The translations under genes were made by a program, and so were the position numbers. 38,544 nucleotides of DNA, taken from Gnetum montanum (taxonomy: Eukaryota; Streptophyta; Gnetopsida; Gnetales; Gnetaceae). Below, in pieces: positions 1 to 10,929 of this stretch. Positions within the stretch are counted from its first letter, which is position 1, and every line of letters starts with the position of its first letter. Where the stretch lies: NCBI GenBank assembly GCA_015680685.1, contig MNCI01003306.1, positions 778,980 through 817,523 on the forward strand, given 5' to 3'. The notes below the pieces were generated by a model. The model ran no database searches. It saw nothing but the letters and a program-made list of their open reading frames with translations, and was not told the DNA's origin.

Positions 1-2
1 AA

Positions 3-356
3 GTTCACAAAGCATTCAATAAGCAATGACATGATCTTAGAATATAGAAAGTGAAATTTCAACCAGAAGATAAGGTTCTCTACTAGAATCCCACACATGT
101 ACCCTAGAAAACAAAGTTCCAAACATTATGGGAGGGACCTTATATAATTGATGAGACCTTTTCCTCTGGGGCCATGACCATATACAAACTTGAGAGCTCA
201 AATAAAAAGTAGTTGGTCAACATCTAACAAATGAAGCTTTTCCATGAGCCCAAGCAAGGTAGTGCAAAAAATACCTCAATAGATGGACAATCATGCTCAA
301 TTTTTCAGATCTCCTCCTTCCAACATAGTTGTGGGGGAGATGGCCATCCATGCTAA
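3..356 (+). pseudogene. pol: Integrase C-terminus and end of pol (family A)
   Basis: Reading codons from base 3 gives the C-terminal part of a gypsy integrase. Key residues are F-x-P-x-D-K-V-L near 57-80 and WEGPY at 129-143, the GPY/F module that follows the DDE core, then a short tail ending at TAA 354-356. There are about six in-frame stops, several of them TAG or TGA where Trp, Arg or Gln is expected. The end is supported by the other copy, which stops at the same aligned codon (TGA, 34941-34943, - strand) after a similar Gly/His/Cys-rich tail. The catalytic core, RT and RNase H would lie to the left of the window. I am confident of the GPY module but cannot name the lineage from this fragment alone. 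Confidence 0.75.
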
Positions 357-2552
357 TCATCCATATGGCTCTTTAGGTTTTCTATTTTTTGTTTTCCATG
401 TTTTTTTTTTAATTTTGAAAATTATTTATTTTACACCTTTTTGATTTTCAAAATTCTTTCTATTTTTACACCATTTTTTAATTTTACATCATCATTAGTA
501 CGTTTGAATCTTTCTTAAATATTTTACACTTTTTAATATATATTTTACCTCATTTTGTTTGAGTGTGATTTTTGGATTTTTGCTAATAAAATGTGCTTTG
601 TGCCAATAGGACACAATGGTGTTGTAGTTGTTACTAATGGTGGTTTGTACTTTATGTTTTGTTTTCTAATGTTTGATTTCTATTTTTGAATTTTTGTACT
701 GATGGATCAATCATGGTTTCTTTTTCATGGAATAGGAAATCAGTCAACAACATCCACCCTCCACAAACTTTATGGTTTTCCTTGTTTTGGAAGTTTGAGA
801 TCCCTTTCATTAAATAAACTTTTAATAAATTCGTAACCTTTGTATTTTTTAGAATTGAGAAAGATTCAAAGGGTTTTACTGGGTGTGACTTCAAGGGGAC
901 TCAATACTCTTTGTACTCTTCTACTTAATTAGGTGCTTGAGTGTTTTCCTAGACTTCTTACTATTCCATGTCAACCACTACAGGAAGTCAAATAACATCT
1001 TTGCATTGTGTGGTTTCCATTTAAAAAGAAAAAAGAAAAAAAGAAAAAAAAAAAGAAAAATAAATAAAAAAAATTAAAAAAAAACATGATGGAAATTCAA
1101 AGCATATCCCTTAAACAAATAACCAGGCTACAAGCACTAGTTATGGGACTAGAAAGACATGTTACCCATGCCTAAAGGTCCCCTCTAACTAAGGCCCTCT
1201 ATCACTTCCTACTTCTTTTTTCTTCTCTTTTATGGAATAGTGGTTTGTTTTGTGGGTGCACTCTTGTGTCTTATGGGGGTTGATTGGTTTTAGAGTGGTG
1301 ATGTGAAGTCACTGAAAGAGGTTGGTTTTGGTTTGGACTAAGGAAGGATCTTCTCAAGTCATTTTAAATGCAAAACTTCACAAGGGACTTTTTATGACCT
1401 CAATTTAGAATTCCATTCGACCTTCTCCATTATCCATCTATGCTGACCATAATTCACCTCATTGTTGATGTCCATGTTCTTGATTCCATGTCTTGGTTTG
1501 ACGTATTTGAATTCTTAGGTAGAATCTGTTGGGTTTTAGTCCTTAACTTCCATTGACCATTAATCACCTATGGAGCCCACAGAATCCTTAGGTTGAGGTT
1601 ATGCAAGGGCAAACAAGACATGTGCCTACTATGGGGAGGATCCACTTGTATATCTCTTAGTTGGTTTCATTAAGTAACTTATCCTTAGATATTTTTGTAA
1701 TCAGAATCTTTCATACACCCATCTTTTACATCACACCATGTGCTCCTTTACATATTTTGTTCATTCAAAATGTTCTCCATCAATTTTTTTAATTTTTGAG
1801 CTTTCAAAGAACCTCTTTAATGATTTTATCATATTCTTGGCTTTTCTAGAATTCCATGGACCCCAATCTCATTGAAAAATTCCTCATATTTTTTGAGATA
1901 TTAACATTTGAAAATTTTTGCCTATGGGCCCCATATACAGGGCCTTGTTGACATAAGGGAAAAATAGTATATATATATGCAACTCCACGTTGAAAATTTT
2001 ACATTTTCTTACAAATTCCAAGGGAGTTTTTCTAATTTTTAGAGCCCAAAACCTTCCAAAGCCTATAACATACAAACTATTTATTCAAATCACTCTATTC
2101 TTTGACTCTACAACTACTGGAGGTATGCTCTACATTGTCGGGGCCACAAATATACCATTTTTGATAGAAAATTTTTCACCATTTTTCTAACTCCCACAAA
2201 GGTTTAACTAAGAGATTAACCATTAAACACCAAATTACAAGAGTTAAACCTTTCTAACAAGCTCCGATGACAATTATAATAAATACTTAATAAAATAATC
2301 AATTTGCCATGGTCCAACCTTAGCCACAGTATAGCTAACTAACAAGAGAAGGCATTTGAAACCTTAGAGTTACACATTATAGTAATCCATAGATGTGTTG
2401 TGATCACAAATGGAATCAAAAGGGAAACATACATAGGAAGCAGGATTGTCCCAACCAAGGGAGAAATGACCTAGAATGGGAAGAGGCCAAGAACAACCCC
2501 AAGAAGAATCACTTGCAACCAATGCATAGGTCCTCTTAGGGAGGAGGCAGAA
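357..2552 (+). other. Non-coding spacer of the family A element
   Basis: I see no gene here. The stretch is AT-rich, with stops in all frames and only short open stretches. Parts of it (about 400-620, 690-1010 and 1100-1390) align by eye to the reverse complement of the other family A copy, so it is internal retrotransposon sequence and not host DNA. It includes an A-rich simple repeat at 1022-1084. Beyond about 1400 I could not match it to the other copy, which is shorter there. Confidence 0.5.
1022..1084. repeat. A-rich simple repeat
   Basis: Almost pure A with scattered G and T over about 63 bases. It sits at the place where the other family A copy has a (CT/AG)n microsatellite (34327-34361). 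Both are simple purine tracts on the element's sense strand, so this is a mutable low-complexity spot and not the poly-A tail of a retroposon. Confidence 0.8.
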
Positions 2553-5278
2553 ATGGAATCTATTAAACAAATTCCAGAACTAGTAGTAGCAATAGACCAC
2601 TTCCATTGGGATGATGCACTAACACCACAAGAAAATTTGGAGGTAACCTTGATAGAGGCCTGCCTAAATTAGATCAAATCGAGGGAGGTCTAAAAATTGA
2701 TGCTCTATGAGTTAAATTTTGGCCCTTTTTAAAGCATGCATCAAGAGAAGTCTAGGACAAGCTGAAGGACTCTTCCCTGTGGCCAATCATCACTTCCATC
2801 AGGGAGTGGTACATGGAAGAGATATTTTTATCCTAGAACAACAAGTATCTTAGAGTAATAGTGTAAATCAAGGATATCTCAATGCCCTACTCAGTGCAGG
2901 CCATTATTGCAACACTTGGGTTGCTTGAAATAGGGGCAAATCTTTTTGAGATCCCAATGTAGGCAGATCCAAGCATAAAGAAAGAATGGGCTCAACCATG
3001 TTATGGCATCGACCACAAGGATTTTGGCATGCTCACACTAGCAAAGAGGATTCACTATAAGATTTTGGCCTTCCAACTCAATCCCATGGTGAGGCCAAGC
3101 AAAATCACTACCTTATATACTTGAGCATGCACCACTCTAAGTGGGGGATTCCTTGTCAACCTTCCACAATTGATCTATCTACAAATGGAGAAGCACTTTA
3201 AAGAAAATGAATGTGGAAGGAAGGAACTCCCCATTCCATTCCTCATTAGGAAATTTTGTTGAAGGATAGGAATAGCTTGTTATATTGATGATACTATTAG
3301 GATTGTTTTAGCTGCCAACTAGATGAAAATGATGAAGGATAAGACACCTACCATGACGATCCAAGAAGAGGAGCAATGACACCACATTCACCTACCACTT
3401 AGAAAACTATGGCAACCATTGCTACAACCACCCAATGGTTGCACGAATACAAAGAATGACTCCTGAGTGGACAAGAGCAATGAGTAGGCATGAGTGGTGG
3501 GGACCCATTTGTATACAGACTAGCCATGAGTCACCTTAATGAGGTGGCCTAAAAAATTAGCTTAATAGGTGAGGGTGGATCCATTTTCTCAGCCCAAAGA
3601 ACATAGTTGCCTACAAGGTTGAATCCAAGTGCCAAAGAGGTCACAGTACCTCTCACAGAATAATAGCCACTCCTAAGAATATCTGGAAACACTGTGACCT
3701 TCTCAATGCACTTGGAGGAGGGTGAGGGGGCAATAGTTTTGGTGATGTAGCACCAGGGGTAGGAGACTACAGAAAAAGTGGTTACTAATTGTATTGCCAA
3801 AATGCTCAATGCATTTGCAGCATCTGTACTAGACATCACTACACTCAAAGATGTATAAACATCTGCAGGAACAACAAGTAGTAGAATAAATGCAACATAG
3901 CATGAATAACTGTTAGACCGACTGGTGGAACTGAGAAACCACTTCTGAATGTCTTTAACCTTCTAAATAGTATTATAGCAACTCAGTTAGATCTTTCAAG
4001 GGACAATAATATCATATTGGAGGGGCAACTTGAAATAGCCAAGGAGTAAAATGAATGCTTGGTTGCAAAAGTTGCCCAGATTGCTAAAGCCGCATTCCTT
4101 AACTCGGCACTGATAAGAGATGAAGCTAAGGAATAGCTTCACACTAGATTAAAAGAGGTTGAGGATGTAATGGAGATGATGGTGTTTTACCAATCCTTGG
4201 TAGAGAGCACACAACACAAGATTCAGAAGGCATTGGATTAGACCTACTAGGAGTATGTGGAATTGACTGTAGAAAACTATCACCTGCAGAATGTTAATGC
4301 ACACAAGCAATAGTTAACATATTTCATTCATTAACAATAGGAGAAACTAGCCAGGGCAAACATAGAATTAAGGATATTGGAAATAGAAAATAGAAATCTC
4401 TCCATGAAGGAGGTCCATGCTCTTTGCTAGAAAATAGTAGTCGAGGTAGCCAACTGGAAATTGGAGACTCTCAAATTTGAGAGAGTCAAGGATCATTACA
4501 AAGAATAGGTCGGTTTACAAAAGGAAGTAAATGGAAAACACATCTAGTTGACGAAGGTGAAAGTGAATGAAACCTTCCAACAACTCCAATAAGGAAAAGA
4601 AATGTGGCAATCCATCCTTGATGGGATAGATGTCTACAACGAAGTTGAAATATGCATGAAGGAGCTACAAATTAAAGAGATGATGGAGTATATGGAGCTT
4701 GCCAATATTCATTATGAAAATCTGGCCATGTTGACTATCAAACGATTACAATCTGACTTAAGAAGCAGGTGGCCAACTTGTACTTGTTGTACAAGGCCAA
4801 GTTCAAGCATCACAAGGACACTAAGAAAAAGATTGCAGTGGCAAACACTAAACTTAAAGTTCTTAAGGCATGATTCACAGATCAATGATCAACTATCGAG
4901 AACCTAGCCAAGAGGATGAATGACTACTAGGAGTTGTAGGATGTAGTCAAGACATTAGATATCGAATGTAAACAGTTCACTACCTGGTTTGTCAATGTGA
5001 AGGAGATGTTCTCGATAATGTCTTGTCTATGGGATATCCCCATTCCAACCCACATTGGTAATGTTGTGTGGTATGTGAATGATCCCTAGAGCAAGGAAAA
5101 GATGATGAAGGCATTACTAGATGCCTTTTGCCTTTCATCGAAGGTTGTAGTCATAGTAGGACAGCCACAGCTACCTCAGCTACCACACGTGCCTAAAGCT
5201 GGTGAAGGTCCTTTAGAACCTTAAGAGCCACATCCAACTAGGATTATCTGATCTTCTCCACCGCCTTCACATCATTAA
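2553..5278 (+). pseudogene. Long decayed ORF between pol and 3' LTR, C-terminal half coiled-coil
   Basis: I do not recognise the family. A + strand reading frame of about 900 codons can be followed from ATG 2553 to TAA 5276-5278, with frameshifts near 2730 and 4780, at least one more around 3550-3950, and many in-frame TAA/TAG. Almost every stop is one C-to-T or G-to-A step from Gln, Glu-like or Trp codons. The first part (to about 3370) reads as a globular alpha-helical domain rich in Ile, Leu and Trp. From about 3950 to 5030 it is highly charged, with long Glu/Lys/Gln/Leu heptad-like stretches typical of a coiled coil (the least damaged piece is 4602-4780). The tail is Pro-rich, ending in SSPPPSHH. 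Its place, downstream of pol and 208 bp before the LTR, is where Athila-type elements carry an env-like ORF. I see no clear transmembrane segment, so an additional ORF of unknown function is the safer call. Confidence 0.6.
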
Positions 5279-5486
5279 AGGATGTGTTATCAAATTTGTG
5301 TGTAGTCATGTCATGGTATTCAATTTTGTGTCATAAACATCACAATTTTGTAATGTGTTGATTTCTACACTCAGGCACTCAATTTTGTCAAGTTTGTTTG
5401 TTTTGTTAAGAGTTAGTCAATAATCTCATACCTTCCAAATTTTGTATAGAAAATTGAGGATGAGTTTTCATTCAATTATGAGGGTA
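5279..5486 (+). other. 3' untranslated part and polypurine tract (family A)
   Basis: No ORF. The last 40 bases match the stretch beside the 3' LTR of the other copy: a GAGGA block, a TTTTCATT block and a short G-rich tract (ATGAGGGTA, about 5478-5486) directly before the LTR. That tract would prime plus-strand synthesis; the other copy has ATGGGGGTA in the same position (14443 onward, - strand). Confidence 0.65.
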
Positions 5487-6402
5487 TGATGAAGCATCAA
5501 AGTGTCACATTAACCAGCCCCCATTGATGGGGACCTATTTACCTGGTGTTGCCTTGTCAATGGGGCTGCATCAACATAGCGTTTGCTACTTCTATGGGGT
5601 ACCATTGATGCAGTACTATAAATATGAGCTCCCAGCCATGTTTATGACCAAGAGGTCATAGTAACAATAAAGCTTTTGTAGTTTGTTCATTTGGAAGTTA
5701 GAATATTTTCCCAAGTTCTTGCAACAAGAGTTATTAAGTGTATGGATCTTTATTCAAGTACTATTGTGCTTGAACCACACCAGTATGTATGACAATAAAG
5801 ATGTGCTTCTTGATAAACCTTGCAGAATTCTAGATAGTTTAAATGTTTATTCTTGCTTTTAATGTTTTTAGTTATTTGTTTGATGTTTCTTAGTAATTAA
5901 GCTAGTTAAGTGATTAAGTAAGATAAGCTAAATAGGTTAAATAAATAAGTATGACCACTTCGAGTGTAAACACATATTCACTTGATAATCCCAGTAGTGT
6001 TATTGCTTGGTGCACCCAGTATCGTAGCATTTGTTAACCTAATAGTGAATACATGGGTTCAAGATGTGTATGGAAAGTGGGACTAAATACTTATGTTAGG
6101 ACTAGTTAGAGATTAGTTAGTTACTTAAATTAAATTAGTTATTAAATTACTTCATCTCTCTACTTTAAGCACTAAAGAACATACAATAAAAAATAATAAA
6201 AATCATATGCCTTAATTACACTTAACCATACCATGTGCATCACAAGTGTAATTGGGAAGACAATGAATGACCTTAGGGCAAGGTTCACTTTCTAGAAGAC
6301 TAGTGTACTAGAAATTATAGAGTCCACAGAATTTAACCTAATCACACATGAATGCTTTGTGATTCATATGGTTGGGCGTAGGGTTACCTTGACTGCTCAT
6401 CA
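5487..6402 (+). repeat. 3' LTR of family A element (left copy)
   Basis: About 916 bp, starting TGATGAAG and ending CTCATCA, the same short inverted termini as the LTR at 13636-14442 (TGATGAGT and ACTCATCA). It aligns by eye with the reverse complement of that LTR, for example the block ending in GATAAACCTTGCAG (near 5820 here) and the stretch with TATGACCACTT. A TATA box (TATAAATA, 5617-5624) and an AATAAAG signal (about 5797) mark U3 and R in + orientation. It is older or more diverged than the right-hand copies. Confidence 0.85.
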
Positions 6403-6631
6403 ATTACCTACAAACAAGGATAATATTTTAGAAATAGAAAAACATGTGGAATTGTTGGAATCAAAATTTATATTTTCAAGTAATGCAGATGGATTATTGA
6501 GCAAGAAAAGATTATCAAGTTGGCATAGTCCTACTAGACATTCTACTCAAGAGCTTTCTAAGCTTAAGTATGTAAGAAAACTTTTTAGTGAGGGTGAGGA
6601 TACTATTCCTTTGCTTATTTATGGTTATTAA
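6403..6631 (+). other. Open stretch of unknown origin beside the LTR
   Basis: Directly after the LTR a + strand frame stays open for 76 codons and ends in TAA (6629-6631). The peptide is rich in Glu, Lys, Ser and Leu (for example LEIEKHVELLESKF) and reads more like coding sequence than its AT-rich surroundings. Its apparent start lies inside the LTR, so any real start or upstream exon was displaced by the insertion. I do not recognise the protein. It could be an exon remnant of a host gene or chance. Confidence 0.2.
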
Positions 6632-8023
6632 AATACATTATATTGTGTTTTTTTTAATATAATAAATTTCATTCTGCTTACAGATTAGGCTATAGAAAAC
6701 CAATAGAATCATGAACAATCATTTGATCCCATGTCTACCCTAAACTAGTAGCTCATTATATGATAATGTTTTCAATGTATTTTTTGTTCAACATTTTTGG
6801 AAAGCAAATTATGATTGGAAGATATTATTTATTTGTTATTAATTACTTGACAACGTGTTTGTCACTCTCTTTTGTTGGATCAAACAATGATTTATATTAC
6901 TCAATTGAGTGTTGCAAGACTATGTGTTGGATATGTGTAGGTTATTTGTAAATTGTTAATTATGGTTTCTACAATGATCCTTGTATATCAGGTTTTTTTT
7001 TGATGTCTCAAATATTTCTTTGTTAATAACTACAAGAACATGCAATTTTCATGTCCCCACAATTTTATTAACATTACATGTGAGAACATGCATCATAAAG
7101 TATTCTTTACTATTTAATTTTATTTGTCCTACTTTACAAAATCATTTTTCTAGTTTATGTGATGTGCATATCTCCACATTTAAATTTTTTTTATAGAAAC
7201 GTATGTAACATAGTGTGCTTCAATGTGAGTGACACTTTCCAAGTTCATATTATAAGTAGCAATTAACACTGTAAGTCACATATTCTTAAGAAGTATGAGA
7301 TTCACAATTTTGTATGCATCTCACAACATACATATAAAACTATGAGTAGCAACTAAATAATGCAAGACAATTTCTGAGATAAACTATGAGATGATCATTA
7401 ATGTGTGAGTCACAGAATTCTAAAAAATCTGATTCGCAGGACCTCGCATTGTAGGGTAAATGATAAAAAAATAAAATGAATTGGCTTGGCCATAATTTTT
7501 ATTTTTACTTTCATTTTCACTTTCACTTGCATGCAGCAGACATTTGGCGAGAAGCAGCATCATAAAAGGTTATAAAGTAGAGCTACCAAGGTAGAAGCAA
7601 AGGATTTCATATTAAAGAATTAAATTTTAGACATTGAAATAACAATGAGCAGGAGTGAATGTTAAACCACACCAAAATTCTTAATTTTATAAATTTTTTC
7701 CTCACGCTAGGATTAGCAGGGATGGTTTACAATTTGATTAAATTGAAGAATTCTATTTATGATATGGTTTTATCTTTAAAGGATTCTGTGATTTGAGAAA
7801 GTTTGCTGGCAAAGCATTACTCTTATTGAATTAAGAAGCAAGTGTTTACATAAGAGAAATAGATTTTGTAAAAAAAATAGATTTTATAAAAATTTGGTTT
7901 TACAGCTTGTGTTTCCTCCTTTTATTTTAATTATTTGAAATAACATATGAAAGAGAGGATGGTAGTTCCACCTCAGACCCTACAGGGTTGGGCAACATTC
8001 CTTTTTAATTTTATGAGGACCTA
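6632..8023. other. AT-rich stretch without recognisable features
   Basis: I see no gene, LTR terminus or ordered repeat here. Short open stretches at 6760-6951 and 6981-7196 encode hydrophobic, low-complexity peptides typical of AT-rich non-coding DNA. Confidence 0.4.
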
Positions 8024-8227
8024 TTGAGTATTTGCCATATAAGGTATGTTAATAAAATTAAAGAAATTATTGCATCTGTTGATTGTTGTCTATTACCTCA
8101 AGAAATCTCTTCTTTATTAGAATTGTTGACCAACAATGAATGTTATCCAAACCATTATTTAAGTATGTATAAGAGACAAGATTCATTGCCTTTCTATATC
8201 ATTTTTCTTATAGTAAACTTGCTCTAA
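8024..8227 (+). other. Weak exon-like open stretch
   Basis: A 67-codon open frame without an ATG at its start. The middle (ASVDCCLLPQEISSLLELL) has protein-like composition, including three Cys and a Leu-rich helix, unlike the flanking sequence. There is no start codon, no clear splice site and no recognisable family. It may be part of a degraded host or transposon gene. Confidence 0.15.
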
Positions 8228-8534
8228 CAGAGGAAATGAGAGCCATTCTTAGGATTTGGCCTCTCAAAATCTCATATTCTGAATTTAGTTCAACAATAAA
8301 TTTGAAGATTTTATTGCACCAAATACAATGCTTTTGTATGTGACAAATCTTCAATTGAATGGTAATGGATATCTTCTCATTTACTTCTTAGAGCATCAAA
8401 ATAACTGGTCAAGGACTCATATATATCTTGTGTTTACTGAAAGATTGAAACAAGGTCTTACTTTATTCTGGCTAGAACGTCTTCCCTTTTGGATGAGTGG
8501 CTAGAAGGTCTTTCTTTAAACCTTCAATTACATC

Positions 8535-8572
8535 CATGGATGCCATTTTGGGAAGATTGCATGGCATCCATG
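8535..8572. repeat. 12-bp perfect inverted repeat
   Basis: CATGGATGCCAT (8535-8546) and ATGGCATCCATG (8561-8572) are exact reverse complements around a 14-base loop. A third, direct copy of the word lies about 100 bases downstream (near 8655-8667). No T-run follows and no function is evident. Confidence 0.6.
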
Positions 8573-8636
8573 TAAGCAATCAACCTTATTAAAGAAAAAT
8601 TCAAAACATCTCGAATTAACCATCAAAAATGGCATA

Positions 8637-8999
8637 TTCAATAAGCAAGAATTATCCATGGATGCCATGCAGTCTAAGGTTGATCATCATTTTGGACGAG
8701 TGGATAGGAGGCTTTCTCACCTATTTGTGAATGTTCAATCATTGGGTAAATAATCATATGAACATTTTTGATCATTGCATAGGTCCTTTGGTTCAGTGAC
8801 GATGGAGGATTTTATTGACCTTGTGTTCGTTGAGATGACCACTTTGGTCCATGAGTCAGAGGCTAGAGCATCAGGAACAATAGAAATGAAGGAGCAACCA
8901 ATCACCATAGTTGATGGTATTGTCATGGAGACAAATTTCATGCAGATTGATGATGCTCCAAATGAAGCTCAAGACAACATTTCATCAGGATTTGGCTAA
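8637..8999 (+). pseudogene. Fragment of an unrecognised acidic ORF
   Basis: A + strand frame can be followed to the TAA at 8997-8999, with two stops near 8750 and 8770, each one step from a Gln or Arg codon. The upstream part is basic (a stretch GRVDRRLSHLF), and the last 74 codons are acidic and rich in Glu, Met, Thr and Ile (for example MEDFIDLVFVEMTT). It resembles the tail of a retrotransposon gag-like or unknown plant protein, but no diagnostic motif is visible. No LTR or poly-A boundary could be assigned. Confidence 0.25.
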
Positions 9000-10929
9000 A
9001 AATTTGTTTTCATGTATACATATTCAATGATGTTTGCCTTTGACAATTCTTTTTAATGATATTTATGTATTTACATGGTCTATTACTAATACTTTTTAAA
9101 AAAATTAATATCATGATCCAATGGACAATTTTTGGTTAAATTTATTTAATTAGTACATTAGTTTACCTTCTCTAACTAAGAGTTTGCATGCCTCTATTAT
9201 TTTTTTACATTAATGTTTCAAGCAACTAGAAGTATTACTTATGATTCTAGGATTGATTAAATATAAAATTATGACTTGTTGGTTAAGGATCATGGCTAGC
9301 ATCTTTCAATGTTACAAATAAAATTTGCAATTGGATTCTTTCACACACACCCACTTTCATGTTTAATTCCTATCTATATATCTCCTTGGATTATGTATTC
9401 AGTGTTTATATACAAGGAGCATGTTTTTTTCCTCCTTAAAATCTCAACTTCAAAACCATATGCCTTTAAAAAGTGTGGTCATAGAGGATCCTTGAATTAT
9501 TACAAAATAGAAATAAGAATTTTTTTCCAATGTGATTGAATGCACTTCCATTACTGAAGTAAAATATTCATTATTCTAAAAATAAAACTATTTGTAATAA
9601 ACATACTAGAGTTGTAAGATAGAAACAAAATGCATCATTCTTGGGAATGTGTGTTATTTTCTCTTGTCAAGAATTGCAAGTCACATGCTGGTAACATGCA
9701 TAACACATTCTAAAAAATATAAATTGCAAGATACAAGTGTATTGTAGTGTAGTCACAGGCCTATTAGAGAAAATAGTGCTAGTGCACTATGAGCATTGAT
9801 GACCTCATAGTTAGAAGTTGAAACTTATTTAAAAATAGTGTTTGTAACATGCAACTCACAGTTTAGTCATAGAGTGCTCAAAAGCAATAGTGCGAGTATC
9901 CTACAACCATGAATTCGCTCGCAATCAATATCTAAAAATTTAATGAAAACAATGCTAGAGACATACGACTTGTAGTCATTTTTCATTTCAAAATTTCAGC
10001 CATGTAATGCACTACAACACTCATGTACTTGTAGTGCTAGTGAATAATGCAAGGTCATGTAAGCCTCATGACCTTGCAATTCCAATCTCCTGCAAGCATG
10101 AATACCCTCATAGATGATATCCACAACTATAATGTAAATAGTGATGGGAACATGCAGATCACATGATTTTCATAGTTTCAAATTTAAGCCATGCGATGCA
10201 CTGCAATGTGCATGTTCTTGCAGTGTAAGTGAACAATGCAAAGACATGCAAAATGCATGACCTCACAGTCTCAATGTCCTACAATATTAAAGCACAAGAC
10301 ATAGGTCCAAAAAAGACACTAAGGGTTCAAATCAGAAATATAGTAAGGGGTATGAGGATTCTAAAGTAGAGGTACTGTAGTTATGGTCTATATGCCATAT
10401 TGTAAAATATAATGCCTATACCAACTTCTTCATTGAAAAATATAATGAAATCATATTATTCTTCATTCATTTATTTTAAAATTAAAATTGTTATATCAAA
10501 TAAATCAAGATCTATTGAGTGAGAAGACAAAAGTGGAAAATTAACTAGATAACCTATAATATGGCTGCCTTTTATCGAACGCTACAACTTGAATTCTAGA
10601 TCATATTCTTCAAGCACTATTGCTTACAGTGCCAATACAAAACTTCCATAAGAATTTTCTAGAATGTACTTCAATATATTTAGCGAGTAATGTTGAGCAC
10701 AACATACTATCACCATGTCCACCTAGTATTTACATCACTACTACTCGTTACTATGTTAATAAAGTGCTTTATTATCTTGCTACTTGGTTGAGATGTAAAT
10801 TAACAAATTACTATTAGAACTAGGTTGATTTAATTATTTAGGCTCTTATCTTGTTAAGTCCATTAAGATAGTGAGTACTGCTAAGTACATTGAAGAAATA
10901 GAAAAGTTCAATTGCAGCAACTATAGGCA
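9000..10929. other. AT-rich intergenic stretch with diverged short repeats
   Basis: No gene is supported. Between about 9690 and 10290 a phrase recurs in diverged form: a CATGCA/CACTACAA block, then a TTGTAGTG-like block, then GACCT(C/T)(A/G)CA followed by a Cys/Leu-poor AT stretch. The best pair is about 9958-10115 versus 10146-10290. This looks like an old tandem duplication. The rest is plain AT-rich sequence. Confidence 0.35.

Larger units (their letters stand above)
1..6402 (+). mobile_element. 3' part of a Ty3/gypsy LTR retrotransposon (family A, left copy)
   Basis: This + strand element enters from beyond the left edge and ends at the 3' LTR (5487-6402). In order it holds the integrase C-terminus and pol stop (1-356), a non-coding spacer, a long coiled-coil ORF (2553-5278), a short 3' untranslated part and the LTR. 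By eye, the stretches around 305-360, 400-620, 690-1010 and 1100-1390 match the reverse complement of the second family A copy at about 34300-34990 and 15500-15760, running across the point where that copy is interrupted by the nested element. The last 40 internal bases (about 5449-5486) also match the other copy (14443-14480, reverse). The 5 bases after the LTR (ATTAC, 6403-6407) would be its target duplication; the partner lies outside the window. Confidence 0.85.

Noticed and set aside
1022-1084. Poly-A tail of a LINE or SINE
   Set aside because: The flanks on both sides align to one continuous internal region of the other family A copy, so no separate retroposon ends here.
5487-6402. Host promoter with TATA box
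   Set aside because: The stretch has LTR termini and aligns to the LTR at 13636-14442, so the TATA box belongs to the element.
8535-8572. Rho-independent-like terminator
   Set aside because: This is plant nuclear DNA, and the inverted repeat has no T-run after it.
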